This document shows positions 17,462 to 20,085 of a stretch of 20,085 nucleotides of DNA, piece by piece. The DNA comes from a virus. Every line of letters begins with the position of its first letter. Within the stretch, counting starts at the first letter, position 1. The notes under the pieces were generated by a model, which did not search any database, was not told the DNA's origin, and saw only the letters and a program-made list of their open reading frames with translations. The stretch covers positions 1-20,085 of the IMG/VR virus record IMGVR_UViG_3300034109_000593; one strand, 5' to 3'. The position numbers were made by a program, and so were the translations under genes.

Positions 17462-19390
17462 CTATGCTATCTCCGATTTGAACTTACTTACTCGCTTTAA
17501 ATACTGCTCTGTCTCATCTGGCAAAGTGCCATATTTCAAAATACCGCTAAGAGTTTGGGGCTTACCCTTTTGTCCTAACTTCTTTAGTTGTTTTTGTATG
17601 TTACCTTCGCCCCAGTTGTAGGCAGCAAGAGCTAACTTTTCATCACCAAATTTATCAATTAGTTGCTTAAGGTACTTTGCTCCACCTTGCACATTTTCAG
17701 CAGGATCAAACGCATCAGCTACACCTAACATCTTTGCTGTGTCTGGCATTAATTGCATCAAACCTTGTGCGCCTACTTTGCTCTTGGCCGAAGGATTAAA
17801 GTTGCTTTCTGCTTTGATTACAGCTTTTACAAGTGATGGCGATATACCATGAGTTGCAGCAGCATCGTCTGCCAACATGCTTATGTTTTGTTTAGTAGCT
17901 TTCTCGGTAGTTGGTTCAGAACCTCTTAATTGCTGTAATTCTTTACGAGCATTTTCAATTTCAGCATCTATATCAATGTTAGTTGTATCAGTTGTTGATA
18001 TTGGCGATTCAGTTGGAGTAGCTGTTGCATATTGTTGCAATGCGCGTGTTATAGCATTTTCGCCAATTGGTATTTCTGGCGTTATGTTGCCAAGTCCAGA
18101 AAGCGTACGTCCTGTAAGTTGTTGCCCTTTTTTGGTTCCTAGCAAACCAAGCCCACCACTTATTAAGGCACCTAATAAAGGATTGCCAGTCAATACGGAT
18201 GCGCCTACCAAACCACCGCCACCAGTTGTATAAAGCAAAGCACGGCGCAAATCTTGTGGGGTCCATCCTTGACCAGCAGCACGAACTTGCTTTTCTAATA
18301 CTGGCTCTACAACTATTAAATCTTGTTTGCTCTTATTTAAATCTTTTACTTCTGGTGCGTTCTTTTCAATAGTTGTTTTTACATCACCATAAAACTTACG
18401 CCAAAACGTAGGATCTGTTTCTGGAGATGATTTCCAATTCTCGCCAATTGCTTTCTTTTGTTGATTCAAATAAACCAGCGAACCTTGACCTTGTTCTTTT
18501 AAGGCATTTAAAAACGTATTAACCTTATCTTTGTAGAACTGCACTTTATCAGCAGGAGCTTTAGTATTTATCCAATTTAGAGTGTTATCTAATCGAGGTA
18601 TAATGCCAGTTTGTCTCGTTGCATCTACATTTTGCAAAACATTCTGAATAGCATCTTCCGTAGCGGATTTTGCTTCTTGTAAATTATTATATAAAACGTT
18701 TGGATCTGTGGATGTTCCCAGTTGCTTATTAGCAATGATATTATCAGCTGATTTTTGAACTTGTGAAACGTATGTACCAGGAATGGTTTCAACGATTTGA
18801 TTTTTATTAACTTTAGTATAATTAGATTTAGTTAAACCTAATGCACTACGTTGTAATGATTTGCCTGTCTCTGCTAATGCTGGTACTGCTTTAGTCGTAA
18901 TTGCACTAACTGATGCTGGGGCCAGTAATGCTCCCGCTAATTGCAATCCTGGGCTTTCAGGCGCAGCAAATTGTGCGGCTTTAAATCCCAAATATGATGC
19001 TAATCCTGAACCTACTTGTGAAGCAACTTTAGCTTTTGATAATGGTGAAGGAGCTAAAAACGACATTGCTTCTTGTGGTAGCGTTTCAGGTCGCACATCA
19101 AGTTTTTGTGCAAGGTCAGTTTTTGCTTTTGCTAATTCTTTACTTAGAGCAAAATATCGTGCTTCTTCTGGACTAGCGCCTAAACCTCGTGCTGCTGCTG
19201 TAATTGGTAATGACAATACATCTAACAAACCTGCACCGGCCGTAGCTGCTGCTGCTGGAATATCAAAACCAAATTGTCTTGCAGAATATGATGTAGCTTC
19301 AGGGGTGACAATAGGCACCGATTCTTGTTCACTGTTTAGTGCTGCCAACTCTGCTCTAGCTGCTGCTATTTCTGCATCTAAATCGCTCAT
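17462..19390 (-). CDS. Virion protein with C-terminal lytic transglycosylase domain
   Basis: The 642-residue protein has a long Ala-rich N-terminal and central region, including hydrophobic glycine-rich stretches (about 395-420, GGGGLVGASVLTGNPLLGAL) suited to membrane passage. It ends in an SLT (soluble lytic transglycosylase) domain (about 503-640). That domain has the catalytic Glu at about 528 in AVIKAESNFNP, then SKVGAQGLMQLMPDTAKMLG, FDPAEN and ALAAYNWGEGN. Such proteins are ejected with the DNA and open the peptidoglycan locally. The motif DLDAEIAAARAEL at the N-terminus reappears as DIDAEIENARKEL just before the SLT domain. It precedes the fibre gene by one base. Confidence 0.88.
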   Translation of the reverse strand: MSDLDAEIAAARAELAALNSEQESVPIVTPEATSYSARQFGFDIPAAAATAGAGLLDVLSLPITAAARGLGASPEEARYFALSKELAKAKTDLAQKLDVRPETLPQEAMSFLAPSPLSKAKVASQVGSGLASYLGFKAAQFAAPESPGLQLAGALLAPASVSAITTKAVPALAETGKSLQRSALGLTKSNYTKVNKNQIVETIPGTYVSQVQKSADNIIANKQLGTSTDPNVLYNNLQEAKSATEDAIQNVLQNVDATRQTGIIPRLDNTLNWINTKAPADKVQFYKDKVNTFLNALKEQGQGSLVYLNQQKKAIGENWKSSPETDPTFWRKFYGDVKTTIEKNAPEVKDLNKSKQDLIVVEPVLEKQVRAAGQGWTPQDLRRALLYTTGGGGLVGASVLTGNPLLGALISGGLGLLGTKKGQQLTGRTLSGLGNITPEIPIGENAITRALQQYATATPTESPISTTDTTNIDIDAEIENARKELQQLRGSEPTTEKATKQNISMLADDAAATHGISPSLVKAVIKAESNFNPSAKSKVGAQGLMQLMPDTAKMLGVADAFDPAENVQGGAKYLKQLIDKFGDEKLALAAYNWGEGNIQKQLKKLGQKGKPQTLSGILKYGTLPDETEQYLKRVSKFKSEIA

Positions 19391-19392
19391 AT

Positions 19393-20085
19393 TTATTTCA
19401 TCCTACGAGCTTTTGCCGCTGCTATTTCGGCGCGTAATTCAGCGAGAATTGCTAATTTATCTGTTTCTGGTTGTGCCTCTACGTCAGATTTATTAGCAAG
19501 TTGCTTACTTGCGTCAAGTTTTGATTGTAAGCGTTTGGCAATGGATTCAGTTCCAGACAAAGGTACTCCCATTATTGTTGGGCCTTGAATAGAATTCTTT
19601 TGTTGTCGTAAGTCGGTATCACTTAATTGACTTGTTTGCCCAGATACTCGTGCGAGTGCAGCAAGTGAACCATTCAATTTGCTCCAAGCCAATTCTGCTG
19701 GAGTTCCTGGTATTAACTTATCGCGGTTAAATTCCGCAGCATTAAGCTTTAAATTTTTGAATGTTTGCTCTAAATCTTGTACAATACCGAAAGCATTTTT
19801 GCGTTCTTGTGTTGCTGGAGTCGCACCCTGTGCCATTTCTATTTCTTTTTGCTTCTTGTAAATGTCGCGAGATTCTTTTGCAGTTAAGCCAGGAATTATC
19901 GGTATTGTTTCAGTTTCTGGTTGTGCAAAAAGACTTGCATATTCACTTGGTATATTTCCACCTTCCAGCGCTTTCAATACCACAGCTTGCTTTAGTTTTT
20001 GCGCCTGTAATTGTTGACCTAATGGACTCAATTCAAAGTTTGCACCCGCAGTAAGCTCTCCTACTTTCTGACGCTGTATCAATTG
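19393..20085 (-). CDS. Virion-associated (ejection-type) protein, 5' end outside window
   Basis: The frame is open to the right edge (CAA-TTG-ATA...), so the true start lies outside; the TTG at 20082 should not be taken as a start. The visible 230 residues are rich in Gln, Ala and charged residues (GQQLQAQKLKQAVVLKALEGG, IYKKQKEIEMAQG), mostly helical, with an SDTDLRQQKNSIQGP region and a C-terminus AELRAEIAAAKARRMK that echoes the repeated DAEIAAAR motif of the next protein. Its position before the transglycosylase protein suggests an internal virion or ejection protein. The identification is by context only. Confidence 0.6.
   Translation of the reverse strand, partial: QLIQRQKVGELTAGANFELSPLGQQLQAQKLKQAVVLKALEGGNIPSEYASLFAQPETETIPIIPGLTAKESRDIYKKQKEIEMAQGATPATQERKNAFGIVQDLEQTFKNLKLNAAEFNRDKLIPGTPAELAWSKLNGSLAALARVSGQTSQLSDTDLRQQKNSIQGPTIMGVPLSGTESIAKRLQSKLDASKQLANKSDVEAQPETDKLAILAELRAEIAAAKARRMK

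Noticed and set aside
17877-19861. Long plus-strand frames (17877-18233, 18861-19496, 19679-19861, 19761-20054) and the minus-strand frame 18009-18266
   Set aside because: Shadow frames of the Ala-rich virion proteins on the minus strand; low-complexity translations and no start signals.

Overview
This window is part of a tailed-phage (podovirus-like) or prophage genome. The host is most likely a Gram-negative proteobacterium: the phage carries lipoproteins, a Sec signal peptide, a probable two-component spanin pair and Shine-Dalgarno sequences matching proteobacterial 16S rRNA. There are no chromosomal housekeeping genes, tRNAs, rRNAs, insertion sequences or CRISPR arrays, and no integrase is recognisable in the window.

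Layout. (1) 1-4875, minus strand, is the packaging end of the late operon. Read leftwards it has a DNA methyltransferase, the small terminase subunit, five small genes (two zinc-ribbon proteins, one unknown, two DUF551-like), the large terminase subunit and a portal gene that runs off the left edge. (2) 4876-5924 is the control region. It holds an XRE-type repressor-like gene on the minus strand, AACTAGTT-type candidate operators, a set of four CTCG(C) repeats with an exact 10-bp period, and a very good sigma70-type rightward promoter (TTGCCA-17 bp-TATACT, 5853-5881). (3) 5925-14880, plus strand, is an early operon of about 27 mostly small genes. Recognisable members are a RadC-like JAMM protein, a RecT/Red-beta annealing protein, a probable SSB-like protein ending in DDLDIPF, a PD-(D/E)XK nuclease, and DUF551-type modular paralogues. 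Most of the rest are unknown. (4) 14864-20085, minus strand, is the distal end of the late operon: a partial virion protein, a virion protein with a lytic transglycosylase domain, a tail fibre, its chaperone, and a lysis cassette (DUF5675 protein, inner- and outer-spanin-like pair, holin-like protein).

Taken together, the gene order fits a circular or circularly permuted map. Late transcription would leave the control region leftwards, pass through packaging and head genes outside the window, and return at the right edge through tail and lysis genes to meet the early operon tail-to-tail at 14864-14880. RecT, the SSB-like protein and the PD-(D/E)XK nuclease look like a recombination set. No polymerase, helicase or primase is recognisable.

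The most unusual element is a family of intergenic cassettes at 6199-7154. Each joins a two-hairpin RNA-like element to a conserved translation-start motif (AGGTGACTATATG), and the cassettes separate consecutive tiny early genes. The start motif alone recurs elsewhere in the early operon and also on the minus strand in the packaging operon. A second theme is a modular family (MKTPEELA / FLAGYxAA / WISVKDRLP / W-MPLP) present as whole, half and remnant copies in both operons.
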